DNA of 64,000 nucleotides, from positions 4,772,473 through 4,836,472 of the forward strand of contig CP075528.1 of NCBI GenBank assembly GCA_025808875.1, read 5' to 3'. This DNA is from Enhydrobacter sp. GTDB lineage: Bacteria; Pseudomonadota; Alphaproteobacteria; Reyranellales; Reyranellaceae. Position 1 is the stretch's first letter. Each line of letters opens with the position of its first letter. Positions 1 to 7,335 of this stretch are shown here, one piece after another. The notes below the pieces were generated by a model. That model worked only from the letters and a program-made list of their open reading frames with translations. It did no database searches and was not told the DNA's origin. Position numbers and translations under genes: made by a program.

Positions 1-111
1 GACGCACCGCCGTCGGGCGCGATGGTTCGCGCAGTGCACGAGGCCACGTTGGTGGCGCTGGCACGTTCCGACGGTTCCGCCGTCAGGCCGGTGCGCGTCT
101 TCAACCTTTGA
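1..111 (+). CDS. truB: tRNA pseudouridine synthase B, C-terminal end (partial)
   Basis: The window opens inside a reading frame that gives 36 residues and stops at 109-111. The residues end in R-P-V-R-V-F-N-L, a typical end for bacterial TruB, which makes pseudouridine 55 in the tRNA T-loop. The position directly before rpsO fits the common truB-rpsO-pnp order. The catalytic domain lies outside the window, so the call rests on the tail and the neighbours. The stop is 18 bases before rpsO, so the two are probably co-transcribed. Confidence 0.75.
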   Translation, partial: DAPPSGAMVRAVHEATLVALARSDGSAVRPVRVFNL

Positions 112-129
112 AGTCTATGGAGATGACCG

Positions 130-399
130 ATGTCGATCACAGCCGCGCGCAAGGCGGAGCTGATCAGTGCGTATGCTCAGGGGAATGGCGACACCGGCTC
201 TCCCGAAGTGCAAGTCGCGATCCTGAGCGAGCGCATCACCAACCTCACCGAGCACTTCAAGGGCCACGCGAAGGATCATCACTCGCGCCGCGGCCTGCTG
301 AAGCTCGTCGGTCAGCGCCGTCGTCTGCTCGACTATCTCAAGGCAAGGGACTCCAAGCGTTACGAGACATTGATCGAACGTCTGGGTCTGCGTCGTTGA
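130..399 (+). CDS. rpsO: 30S ribosomal protein S15
   Basis: This 89-residue protein has the full length of bacterial S15 and its hallmark segments: an N-terminal helix with G-D-T-G-S-P-E-V-Q, the H-x-x-D-H-H-S-R-R-G-L motif near residues 45-55, and the R-R-R-L-L-D-Y-L segment followed by a basic C-terminus. S15 binds 16S rRNA early in assembly of the 30S platform. A GGAG ribosome binding site at 119-122 fixes the start at 130. It lies between truB and pnp as in most proteobacteria, and a strong hairpin follows the stop. Confidence 0.98.
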   Translation: MSITAARKAELISAYAQGNGDTGSPEVQVAILSERITNLTEHFKGHAKDHHSRRGLLKLVGQRRRLLDYLKARDSKRYETLIERLGLRR

Positions 400-404
400 G
401 CCAC

Positions 405-432
405 CGGCCCTGTCCGCAGGACAGGGCCGTTT
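405..432 (+). terminator. Hairpin between rpsO and pnp
   Basis: A perfect 11-bp inverted repeat, CGGCCCTGTCC (405-415) and GGACAGGGCCG (419-429), has a three-base loop and is followed by only three T. It begins just after the rpsO stop. It probably ends or attenuates the rpsO transcript and may be a processing site for the downstream pnp message. The short T run suggests incomplete termination. Confidence 0.7.
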
Positions 433-602
433 CGCGTCGCGTCGTCCGGTCCCCGTGAGTTCGGCCGGCCGTCGCGACATCGCAGTAGCCGGGAAGGCAG
501 GGGCTGTTGCAAAGGCCTATCCCGGTCCTGCCGGCGCAAGGGCGCCGGTGGGCGGCTGTCGCCAAACGGGGGCGTGCGGCCGTGCAGGAAAGGAAGATGG
601 AT

Positions 603-2756
603 ATGTCCGATATGTTCAAGGTGTTCCGCAAGGAGATCGACTGGGCCGGCCGCAAGCTGGTGTTGGAGACCGGAAAGATCGCGCGCCAGGCGGACGGCGC
701 GGTGTTGGCGACTTACGGCGGCACCACGGTGCTGGCCACCGTGGTCTATGACAAGAAGCCGAAGGCCGGCCTCGATTTCTTCCCGCTGACGGTGAATTAT
801 CAGGAGAAGGCGTTCGCCGCCGGCAAGATTCCCGGCGGCTTCTTCAAGCGCGAAGGTCGTCCCTCGGAGAAGGAGACGCTGACCTCGCGCCTGATCGATC
901 GTCCGATTCGTCCGCTGTTCGCCGAAGGCTACCGCAACGAGACGCTGGTCGTGATCACCGTTCTGGCGCACGATATGGAGAACGATCCCGACATCGTCTC
1001 GATGGTCGCGACGTCGGCGGCGCTCACCATCTCGGGGTGCCCGTTCATGGGTCCGATCGGCGCGGCACGCGTCGGCCACGTCGATGGCAAGTTCGTGGTC
1101 AATCCGACCCTGGAGCAGATCGAGAAGAGCGACCTCGACCTCGTCGTTGCCGGAACCCAGGAAGGCGTGCTGATGGTCGAGTCCGAGGCCAAGGAACTTG
1201 GCGAGGACGTGATGCTGTCGGCCGTGATGGAGGGTCATCGCTCCTTCCAGCCGGTGATCGAGGCGATTATCGCGCTGGCCGAGCACGCGGCCAAGGATCC
1301 GCTGCCGCTCACCGAGCCGCCGGCGGCGGCCAGGACCGTGGCTGACAAGCTCAAGGTCGAAATACGCAGCAAGATGGTCGAGGCCTACGCCGAGACCGTG
1401 AAGCAGGCCCGCCAGCAGAAGATTTCGGCGGTGAAGGACGAGGCCAGGAAGCTGTTCGAGGGCAAGGACGACGAGCTCGCCGTGTTCGGCGACGCCTTCG
1501 GCAACCTCGAGGCCGACGTGGTACGTGGCGCGATCCTCGACACTGGTCGGCGCATCGACGGGCGCGACACCAAGACGGTGCGTCCGATCGTGGCCGAGGT
1601 CGGCGTCCTGCCGCGTGCGCACGGCTCGGCACTGTTCACCCGCGGCGAGACACAGGCGCTGGTCGTTGCCACGCTCGGCACCGGCCAGGACGAGCAGATC
1701 ATCGACGCACTCGAGGGCGAGTATCGCGAAGCCTTCATGCTCCACTACAACATGCCTCCGTACGCCGTCGGCGAGGTGCGCCGCATGGGCTCGCCGGGGC
1801 GCCGCGAGATCGGCCATGGCAAGCTGGCGTGGCGCGCGATTCGCCCGCTGCTGCCCGGCAAGGACAAGTTCCCCTACACGATCCGCATCGTGTCGGAGAT
1901 CACCGAGTCGAACGGCTCGTCCTCGATGGCCTCGGTCTGCGGCGGCTCGCTGTCGCTGATGGACGCTGGCGTGCCGATGGAGCGTCCCGTCGCGGGCATC
2001 GCCATGGGCCTCATCAAGGAAGGCGACCGCTTCGCCGTCCTCTCCGACATCCTGGGTGACGAGGATCACTTGGGCGACATGGATTTCAAGGTGGCCGGCT
2101 CCGAGAAGGGTATCACCTCGCTGCAGATGGATCTCAAGATCACCTCGATCAACGAAGAGATCATGAGAGTGGCGCTGGCGCAGGCGAAGGACGGTCGTAT
2201 CCACATCCTGGGCGAAATGGCCAAGGGCCTGGGCGGCGCGCGCGACGCGGTGAGCCAGAACGCGCCGCGCATCACCCAATTCACGATCCCGAAGGACAAG
2301 ATCCGCGAAGTGATCGGCACGGGCGGCAAGGTGATCCGCGAGATCACCGAGACCACGGGCACCAAGATCGACATCGAGGACGATGGCACCATCAAGGTCG
2401 CCGCAGTCGACGCCAAGCAGGGCCAGGCCGCCATCGACTGGATCAAGGGCATAGTGGCCGAACCCGAGGTGGGCGTGATCTACAACGGCAAGGTGGTGAA
2501 GACCGTCGAATTCGGCGCCTTCGTCAACTTCCTCGGCGCCCGCGATGGCCTCGTCCACATCTCTGAACTGGCGCCGCGCCGGGTCGCCAAGGTGACCGAC
2601 GTCATCAAGGAGGGCGACCAGGTCAAGGTCAAGGTCCTGGGCGTCGACGACCGTGGCAAGGTCCGCCTCAGCATGAAGGCGGTCGACCAGCAAACCGGCG
2701 AGGACATTTCAAACAAACCGCGGGAAGAAGCGGCAGCGCCCGCGGCCGGCGAGTAG
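603..2756 (+). CDS. pnp: Polyribonucleotide nucleotidyltransferase (PNPase)
   Basis: PNPase is a 3'-to-5' phosphorolytic exoribonuclease of the RNA degradosome. The 717-residue product has the usual order: a first RNase PH domain (about 1-230), a helical domain, a second RNase PH domain (about 310-545) with the catalytic-core stretch S-S-M-A-S-V-C-G-G-S, then a KH domain with the G-T-G-G-K loop and a C-terminal S1 domain containing V-E-F-G-A-F-V. The start is placed at 603 because the purine-rich GGAAAGGAAG at 588-597 precedes it and the family begins with M-F-K-V-F-R-K-E; ATG at 597 or 612 is also possible. It follows rpsO, as is usual. Confidence 0.97.
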   Translation: MSDMFKVFRKEIDWAGRKLVLETGKIARQADGAVLATYGGTTVLATVVYDKKPKAGLDFFPLTVNYQEKAFAAGKIPGGFFKREGRPSEKETLTSRLIDRPIRPLFAEGYRNETLVVITVLAHDMENDPDIVSMVATSAALTISGCPFMGPIGAARVGHVDGKFVVNPTLEQIEKSDLDLVVAGTQEGVLMVESEAKELGEDVMLSAVMEGHRSFQPVIEAIIALAEHAAKDPLPLTEPPAAARTVADKLKVEIRSKMVEAYAETVKQARQQKISAVKDEARKLFEGKDDELAVFGDAFGNLEADVVRGAILDTGRRIDGRDTKTVRPIVAEVGVLPRAHGSALFTRGETQALVVATLGTGQDEQIIDALEGEYREAFMLHYNMPPYAVGEVRRMGSPGRREIGHGKLAWRAIRPLLPGKDKFPYTIRIVSEITESNGSSSMASVCGGSLSLMDAGVPMERPVAGIAMGLIKEGDRFAVLSDILGDEDHLGDMDFKVAGSEKGITSLQMDLKITSINEEIMRVALAQAKDGRIHILGEMAKGLGGARDAVSQNAPRITQFTIPKDKIREVIGTGGKVIREITETTGTKIDIEDDGTIKVAAVDAKQGQAAIDWIKGIVAEPEVGVIYNGKVVKTVEFGAFVNFLGARDGLVHISELAPRRVAKVTDVIKEGDQVKVKVLGVDDRGKVRLSMKAVDQQTGEDISNKPREEAAAPAAGE

Positions 2757-2777
2757 GCTGCGACGGCGTAACGAGGA

Positions 2778-2802
2778 CGGCGGCCACACGGCCGCCGTTT
2801 TT
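2778..2802 (+). terminator. Rho-independent terminator after pnp
   Basis: CGGCGGCC (2778-2785) pairs with GGCCGCCG (2790-2797) across an ACAC loop and is followed by five T. It lies 22 bases after the pnp stop and before the separate dioxygenase gene, so it most likely ends the rpsO-pnp transcript. Confidence 0.85.
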
Positions 2803-2820
2803 GTTCGGGCAAGTACGTCG

Positions 2821-3459
2821 ATGCCCCCGTTGATCCCCTCGCGCCGCGCGTTGCTGCTTGGCGCTGTTGCCGCGACGCTCCCCGGCATGGGCGCCACGGC
2901 TGCCGGCCTCGCGGCGACGCCGTCGCAGACCGAGGGGCCATTCTACCCGACGGTCCTTCCCATCGACACGGACAACGATCTCGTCCAGGTGCGAGGACAT
3001 CAGGCGAGCGCGATGGGAACGGTGATCCATCTGGATGGTCGCGTGCTGGATGTCGGCGGGCGGCCGTTGTCGGGCGCGCGTGTCGAGATTTGGCAGTGCG
3101 ATGCGCAGGGCATTTACGATCACCCGCGCCAGCGCGGTCGCGAGCGGCGTGATGCGGCGTTCCAGGGATTCGGGCGCGTGCTGACCCGGTCGGACGGCGG
3201 TTACGGCTTTCGGACGCTCAAGCCCGTCGCGTATCCCGGCCGGGCACCCCATATTCATGTCAAGGTGATGCCTGCCGCCGGGCGGGGTCTCACGACTCAG
3301 TTCTACGTCGCAGGGGAGGCGCAGAACGAACGGGATTTCATCTTTCGCGAAATCGCCCGCGATCCCAGGCAGCTCGAGCGTGTGGAAATGGTGCTGCGGC
3401 CGGCGCCGGGCATCGAAGCCGGCGCCCTCGCCGCGACCCTGGATATCGTGATCGGCTGA
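2821..3459 (+). CDS. Secreted intradiol ring-cleavage dioxygenase-like protein
   Basis: The 212-residue protein resembles protocatechuate 3,4-dioxygenase beta-type domains. The start has an S-R-R-A-L-L-L-G segment typical of a Tat export signal. The core follows, with T-E-G-P-F-Y-P, G-x-x-V-E-I-W-Q-C-D and the likely non-heme Fe(III) ligands: one tyrosine in I-Y-D-H, one in A-Y-P-G-R, and the two histidines of P-H-I-H. Enzymes of this family split catechol-type rings between the two hydroxyls. The export signal and lack of catabolic neighbours argue against a normal protocatechuate pathway; the substrate is unknown. It starts 18 bases after the pnp terminator. Confidence 0.85.
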   Translation: MPPLIPSRRALLLGAVAATLPGMGATAAGLAATPSQTEGPFYPTVLPIDTDNDLVQVRGHQASAMGTVIHLDGRVLDVGGRPLSGARVEIWQCDAQGIYDHPRQRGRERRDAAFQGFGRVLTRSDGGYGFRTLKPVAYPGRAPHIHVKVMPAAGRGLTTQFYVAGEAQNERDFIFREIARDPRQLERVEMVLRPAPGIEAGALAATLDIVIG

Positions 3460-3463
3460 GCCG

Positions 3464-4387
3464 CTACTGGCCGTTGTCGTCGCCGTTGCCGCCGACACCA
3501 GAAGGCGGCATGCCCATCGCATGATAACCAGCATCGACGTAGTGCACAGTGCCCGTTACGCCGGCGCTGAGATCCGAAAGATAGTAAAGTGCCGCGCCGC
3601 CCACGTCGGTGAGTTCGACGTTGCGGCGCAGCGGCGAGGCCTCGCGTGACAGCCGGTAGACATAGCGCGCGCTGCCGATCACCGCCCCCGCGAGCGTGCG
3701 CATCGGGCCGGCGGAGATCGCGTTCACGCGCACGCCCTGCGGACCGAGATCGGCGGCGAGGTAGCGGACGCTCGCCTCGAGCGCGGCCTTGGCGACACCC
3801 ATGACGTTGTAGGACGGCATCACCCGCACGGCGCCCTCGTAGGTCAGCGTCAGCAGGCTGCCACCGTCGGCCATGAGCGGAAGCGCCCGCCGTGCGATCT
3901 CGGTGAAGGAATAACAGGAGATGGTGAGGCTTTTCTGGAAATTCGCCTTGGTCGTGTCGACGTAGCGGCCCTTCAGCTCTTCCTTGTCCGAATAAGCGAT
4001 GGCATGGACCACGAAGTCGAGTTGGCCCCACTCCTTCTTCAGGCGGTCGAACAGACGGTCGAGACTGGGCTCGTCGTCGACGTCGGCCTCCTCGACGATC
4101 CGCGCGCCGAGCTTCTCGACCATCGGCAGTACGCGCTTGCCGAAGGCGGCGCCTTGATAGGTGAAGGCCATTTCGGCGCCGGCGGCATGCAGTGCCCGCG
4201 CGATACCCCACGCGATCGACCGCTCGTTGGCGACGCCCATGATCAAGCCGCGCTTGCCGGCCATCAGCCTCGGCACGGACGTGATCTCGGCGGGCTTCGA
4301 AACCGGCGCACTGGGAGGCTCAGTCGATGCGCCACCGCCGCTGCCGGAGGCATCGGGAGCGGCGGAGAGGGAACGGTCGTCCGACAT
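3464..4387 (-). CDS. fabI: Enoyl-[acyl-carrier-protein] reductase (NADH)
   Basis: FabI reduces the enoyl-ACP double bond in the last step of each fatty acid elongation cycle. The Rossmann start G-L-I-M-G-V-A-N-E-R-S-I-A-W-G lies near residues 46-60, and the catalytic Y-x6-K appears in S-Y-N-V-M-G-V-A-K. The product is 307 residues, about 40 longer than usual, because of a Gly/Ser/Pro-rich N-terminal extension. The extension looks real: a GAGAGGGG ribosome binding site precedes the start at 4387, only 9 bases after fabB stops. An internal ATG at the core (M-A-G-K-R-G) is the alternative start. It is the last gene of fabA-fabB-fabI. Confidence 0.95.
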   Translation of the reverse strand: MSDDRSLSAAPDASGSGGGASTEPPSAPVSKPAEITSVPRLMAGKRGLIMGVANERSIAWGIARALHAAGAEMAFTYQGAAFGKRVLPMVEKLGARIVEEADVDDEPSLDRLFDRLKKEWGQLDFVVHAIAYSDKEELKGRYVDTTKANFQKSLTISCYSFTEIARRALPLMADGGSLLTLTYEGAVRVMPSYNVMGVAKAALEASVRYLAADLGPQGVRVNAISAGPMRTLAGAVIGSARYVYRLSREASPLRRNVELTDVGGAALYYLSDLSAGVTGTVHYVDAGYHAMGMPPSGVGGNGDDNGQ

Positions 4388-4396
4388 CGGCCCCTC

Positions 4397-5632
4397 TCAG
4401 TTGTCGTAGCGCGAAAACAACAGGCAGGCGTTGGTGCCGCCAAATCCGAAGCTGTTCGACATCACCGTCTGCAGGCCCGCCGCATCGATTCGTTGGCGCG
4501 CGATGGGATAGCCTTCGGCGCCTGGATCGAGGTTTTCGATATTGATCGAAGGCGCGACGAAGTCGTGCTTCAGCATGAGCAGCGAATAGATCGCCTCGTG
4601 GGCGCCGGTGGCGCCCTGGCTGTGACCGGTCAATGACTTGGTCGAGCTCACGGTAGGAAGTCTATCACCGAAGGCGGCGCGTATGGCGTCGAGTTCGGTG
4701 ATGTCGCCCACAGGCGTCGAGGTCCCGTGGGTATTGATGTAGTCGACCGGGGCGTTGCGACGGGCCGCACCGGGAAAGCCTTCCATGGCGAGCTTCATGC
4801 AGCGGATCGCGCCCTCGCCCGAGGGCGCCACCATATCGGCGCCATCCGAGGTCGCGCCATAGCCGATCACCTCGGCATAGATCTTCGCTCCCCGCGCACG
4901 CGCCACGTCGAGATCCTCGAGGACCACTATGCCGCCGCCCCCGGAGATCACGAACCCATCTCTGTCTTTGTCGTAGGCCCGGCTCGCGCGTTGCGGTGCG
5001 TCGTTGTAGCCCGACGACATGGCTCCCATGGCGTCGAACAACACCGACAGCGTCCAGTCGAGCTCCTCGCCGCCGCCCGCGAACATGCGGTCCACCTTGC
5101 CGAGCTGGATGCATTCGACGGCATTGCCGATGCAATGCGCCGACGTCGAGCAGGCCGAGCTGATCGAATAGGAAAGGCCTTTGATCTTGTAGGCCGTCGC
5201 CAGATTCGCGGAGACCGTGCTCGACATGGCGCGCGGCACCTGAAACGGACCGACCCGCTTGGGGCCCTTCTCCTTGGTGGTGATGGCCGCCTGCACGATC
5301 GCGCCGGTGGTTGGCCCGCCGGAACCCGCGACCACGCCGGTGCGCGGATTGGAGATTTCAGAGTCGCTCAGGCCCGAATCGGCGATCGCCTCCTTCATCG
5401 CAAGGTAGGCGTAGGCCGCGCCATTGCCCATGAAACGCATCAGGCGGCGGTCGATCAGTTCCTCGGGATTGAGCTTGATGGTGCCAGCCACCTGGCTGCG
5501 AAAGCCGAGCTCCTTGTATTGCGGTACGAACTCGATGCCCGACTTTCCATCCTTCAGCGCTTGCGTGACCTCGGCGGCATTGTTGCCGATCGAGGAGACC
5601 ACGCCGAGGCCGGTGACGACGACACGCTTCAT
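4397..5632 (-). CDS. fabB: Beta-ketoacyl-ACP synthase I
   Basis: FabB condenses malonyl-ACP with acyl-ACP and is needed to elongate the cis-3-decenoyl product of FabA in unsaturated fatty acid synthesis. The 411-residue thiolase-fold protein has the nucleophile Cys161 in S-S-A-C-S-T-S and the two catalytic histidines in N-T-H-G-T-S-T and S-L-T-G-H-S-Q-G-A. This Cys-His-His set separates it from FabH (Cys-His-Asn). It begins one base after fabA ends and is followed closely by fabI, so the three form one minus-strand operon. Confidence 0.97.
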   Translation of the reverse strand: MKRVVVTGLGVVSSIGNNAAEVTQALKDGKSGIEFVPQYKELGFRSQVAGTIKLNPEELIDRRLMRFMGNGAAYAYLAMKEAIADSGLSDSEISNPRTGVVAGSGGPTTGAIVQAAITTKEKGPKRVGPFQVPRAMSSTVSANLATAYKIKGLSYSISSACSTSAHCIGNAVECIQLGKVDRMFAGGGEELDWTLSVLFDAMGAMSSGYNDAPQRASRAYDKDRDGFVISGGGGIVVLEDLDVARARGAKIYAEVIGYGATSDGADMVAPSGEGAIRCMKLAMEGFPGAARRNAPVDYINTHGTSTPVGDITELDAIRAAFGDRLPTVSSTKSLTGHSQGATGAHEAIYSLLMLKHDFVAPSINIENLDPGAEGYPIARQRIDAAGLQTVMSNSFGFGGTNACLLFSRYDN

Positions 5633-5633
5633 G

Positions 5634-6167
5634 TCAGCCCACCGCCGCCGCTGAAACCGAGCCGTCCTGAAAAAGCCCGACCTTGAGACCGGTCACTTCG
5701 AAGACCGGCGTGCCGTCGGCGTGCACGAAACCGTCGGCGATCCCAAGCACCAGCTTGCGCAGGATCACCCGCTTGAGATGTACGTGATAGGTCAGCTTCT
5801 TGACGGTGGGCACGATCATCCCCGTGAACTTGACCTCGCCGACGCCCAGTGCCCGGCCGCGGCCCGGTGCCTTCATCCAGCCCAGGAAGAAACCGAGCAT
5901 TTGCCACAAGGCATCGAGACCCAAGCAACCCGGCATGACGGGATCGCCCTTGAAGTGACAGGCGAAGAACCAGAGGTCGGGCTTCACGTCGAGTTCGGCC
6001 ACGACTTCGCCCTTGCCGTACTTGCCGCCGGTTTCGTCGATCTTGACGATACGGTCGAACATCAGCATCGGCGGCAGCGGCAATTGCGCGTTGCCGGGAC
6101 CGAAAAGCCGCCCTTTGGCGCACTCGATCAGATCGTCGAAGGTGTAGTTGTGCTTCTTTTCACTCAC
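5634..6167 (-). CDS. fabA: 3-hydroxydecanoyl-ACP dehydratase/isomerase
   Basis: FabA dehydrates 3-hydroxydecanoyl-ACP and isomerises the trans-2 to the cis-3 product, the branch point to unsaturated fatty acids. The 177-residue hotdog protein has catalytic His71 in A-C-H-F-K-G-D-P-V-M-P-G and Asp85 in L-G-L-D-A-L-W-Q, matching E. coli His70/Asp84. The start codon is GTG at 6167. It is the first gene of the fabA-fabB-fabI operon and is divergent from irr, with 124 bases between the two starts. Confidence 0.97.
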   Translation of the reverse strand: MSEKKHNYTFDDLIECAKGRLFGPGNAQLPLPPMLMFDRIVKIDETGGKYGKGEVVAELDVKPDLWFFACHFKGDPVMPGCLGLDALWQMLGFFLGWMKAPGRGRALGVGEVKFTGMIVPTVKKLTYHVHLKRVILRKLVLGIADGFVHADGTPVFEVTGLKVGLFQDGSVSAAAVG

Positions 6168-6208
6168 CGTTCACCGTCCCGCGGCCGTCCGACCCGCGAA
6201 TCGGCTGC

Positions 6209-6237
6209 AGAATAGGGAGCCTTAACCGGTTGCGCAA
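6209..6237 (-). promoter_or_regulatory. Possible fabA operon promoter
   Basis: Read on the minus strand, TTGCGC (6232-6237) and TATTCT (6209-6214) are separated by 17 bases, about 40 bases upstream of the fabA start. The -10 box matches TATAAT only partly. The short divergent fabA/irr region must hold promoters for both directions, and this is the best minus-strand candidate I can see. Confidence 0.35.
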
Positions 6238-6291
6238 ACCGTCGAATCGGGCCAATTCAGCCCTTTCCAGCCGCTCTTTCGCTGCTTACAT

Positions 6292-6711
6292 ATGGCACTC
6301 ACGATGACTTCCACCAGTCCCGAGTTGGTTGCCCGTCTCCGTCAGGCTGGACTTCGGCCCACGCGCCAGCGAGTTGCTCTTGCCCAACTCCTTTTCGAGC
6401 GCGGCCATCGACATGTCACGGCGGAGAATTTGCACGCCGAGGTCAAGGCGACTCGTATTCCGGTCTCGCTAGCCACTGTTTATAATGCACTGAATCAGTT
6501 CCGCGACGCCGGCCTGCTGCGCGAGGTGGTTGTTTCGCCCGGCCGGTCCTATTTCGACACCAATACGGGACATCACCACCATTTCTTCGTCGAGACCGAC
6601 GGCGAGTTGCACGATTTTCCGTCCGACAAGGTGACCATCGCCGGACTGCCGACACCGCCGAAGGGCACCAAACTGTCTCGCGTCGATGTGATCGTCCGCG
6701 TCCGCCGCTGA
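6292..6711 (+). CDS. irr: Iron response regulator Irr (Fur family)
   Basis: Irr is the heme-responsive, iron-limitation regulator of many Alphaproteobacteria. The 139-residue protein has the Fur-type winged helix (L-R-P-T-R-Q-R near 22-27 and S-L-A-T-V-Y-N-A-L near 59-67) and then R-S-Y-F-D-T-N followed by four consecutive histidines (94-97), a pattern typical of Irr rather than Fur, Zur or PerR. No heme regulatory Cys-Pro motif is visible near the N-terminus, so it resembles the Rhizobium type. No clear Shine-Dalgarno precedes ATG 6292; ATG 6304 is possible. A perfect ICE lies just downstream, and the gene is divergent from fabA. Confidence 0.92.
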   Translation: MALTMTSTSPELVARLRQAGLRPTRQRVALAQLLFERGHRHVTAENLHAEVKATRIPVSLATVYNALNQFRDAGLLREVVVSPGRSYFDTNTGHHHHFFVETDGELHDFPSDKVTIAGLPTPPKGTKLSRVDVIVRVRR

Positions 6712-6734
6712 CGCTTGCTGCGATTCATTTGCAA

Positions 6735-6755
6735 TTTTTAGAATTATTCTAAAAA
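6735..6755. promoter_or_regulatory. Iron control element (ICE), predicted Irr binding site
   Basis: TTTTTAGAA (6735-6743) and TTCTAAAAA (6747-6755) form a perfect 9-bp inverted repeat with a TTA spacer. The core TTTAGAA-N3-TTCTAAA is the known ICE consensus bound by Irr. It sits immediately upstream of the predicted rubrerythrin promoter and 24 bases after irr. It therefore probably controls the rubrerythrin transcript; whether Irr activates or represses there is not clear from position alone. Confidence 0.88.
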
Positions 6756-6757
6756 GC

Positions 6758-6787
6758 TTGACGGGCCTGTAACCAGCGGCCCAATAT
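6758..6787 (+). promoter_or_regulatory. Predicted rubrerythrin promoter
   Basis: TTGACG (6758-6763) is a good -35 box and CAATAT (6782-6787) a weak -10 box, 18 bases apart. The ICE ends only two bases upstream of the -35 box. A GGGAGAAGGA ribosome binding site (6808-6817) follows before the start at 6820. Confidence 0.5.
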
Positions 6788-6819
6788 CCGCCACCGGTTT
6801 TCTTATAGGGAGAAGGACC

Positions 6820-7239
6820 ATGGCCAACCTCAAGGGCTCGAAGACTGAAGGCAACCTCAAGGCGGCGTTTGCCGGCGAAAGCCAAGCCAACCGCCGCTAT
6901 CTCTATTTCGCTCAGAAGGCGGACGTCGAGGGCTACAACGACGTCGCTGCCGTTTTCCGCTCGACCGCAGAGGGCGAGACCGGCCATGCCCATGGCCATC
7001 TCGAGTTCCTCGAGGTGAGCGGCGATCCGGCAACTGGCCTGCCGATCGGCGAGACCTCGGCCAACCTCAAGGCTGCGATCGCGGGCGAGACGCACGAATA
7101 CACCGACATGTATCCGGGCATGGCCCGCACGGCGCGCGAAGAGGGCTTCGCCGAAATCGCCGACTGGTTCGAGACGCTGGCCAAGGCGGAGAAAAGCCAC
7201 GCCGGCCGCTTCCAGAAGGCGCTGGACACGATGTCCTGA
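6820..7239 (+). CDS. Rubrerythrin family protein lacking rubredoxin domain
   Basis: Rubrerythrins are ferritin-like diiron proteins that reduce peroxide. This 139-residue protein is a single four-helix bundle with the expected ligand pattern: Glu20 (A-G-E-S-Q-A-N-R-R-Y), Glu53 and His56 (E-G-E-T-G-H), Glu90/Glu93 (A-G-E-T-H-E-Y) and Glu124 (A-E-K-S-H). The C-terminal rubredoxin domain (about 45 residues, four Cys) of classical rubrerythrin is absent and the protein has no cysteine, so electrons must come from a partner. The next two genes, an Fe-S oxidoreductase and DUF3501, are frequent neighbours and may supply that function. An ICE upstream suggests iron/heme control. Confidence 0.93.
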   Translation: MANLKGSKTEGNLKAAFAGESQANRRYLYFAQKADVEGYNDVAAVFRSTAEGETGHAHGHLEFLEVSGDPATGLPIGETSANLKAAIAGETHEYTDMYPGMARTAREEGFAEIADWFETLAKAEKSHAGRFQKALDTMS

Positions 7240-7276
7240 CGAAGGGGAAGGCGCTATCGCCCTCTGACCTGCTGAA

Positions 7277-7301
7277 GGGGGACCCGCCGGGTCCCCTTTT
7301 T
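7277..7301 (+). terminator. Rho-independent terminator after rubrerythrin
   Basis: GGGGACCC (7278-7285) pairs with GGGTCCCC (7289-7296) across a three-base loop, followed by five T. It lies 38 bases after the rubrerythrin stop. If efficient, it separates rubrerythrin from the Fe-S oxidoreductase gene at 7336; partial read-through would give the abundant rubrerythrin and less of the downstream proteins. Confidence 0.9.
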
Positions 7302-7335
7302 CATCCGCAAAACTTCCCCGACGACAGATACGACC

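Noticed and set aside
360..2693. A very long open frame on the minus strand across pnp
   Set aside because: It is the antisense shadow of pnp, rich in His, Asp, Leu and Arg in a pattern expected from GC-rich codon bias, with no recognisable domain.
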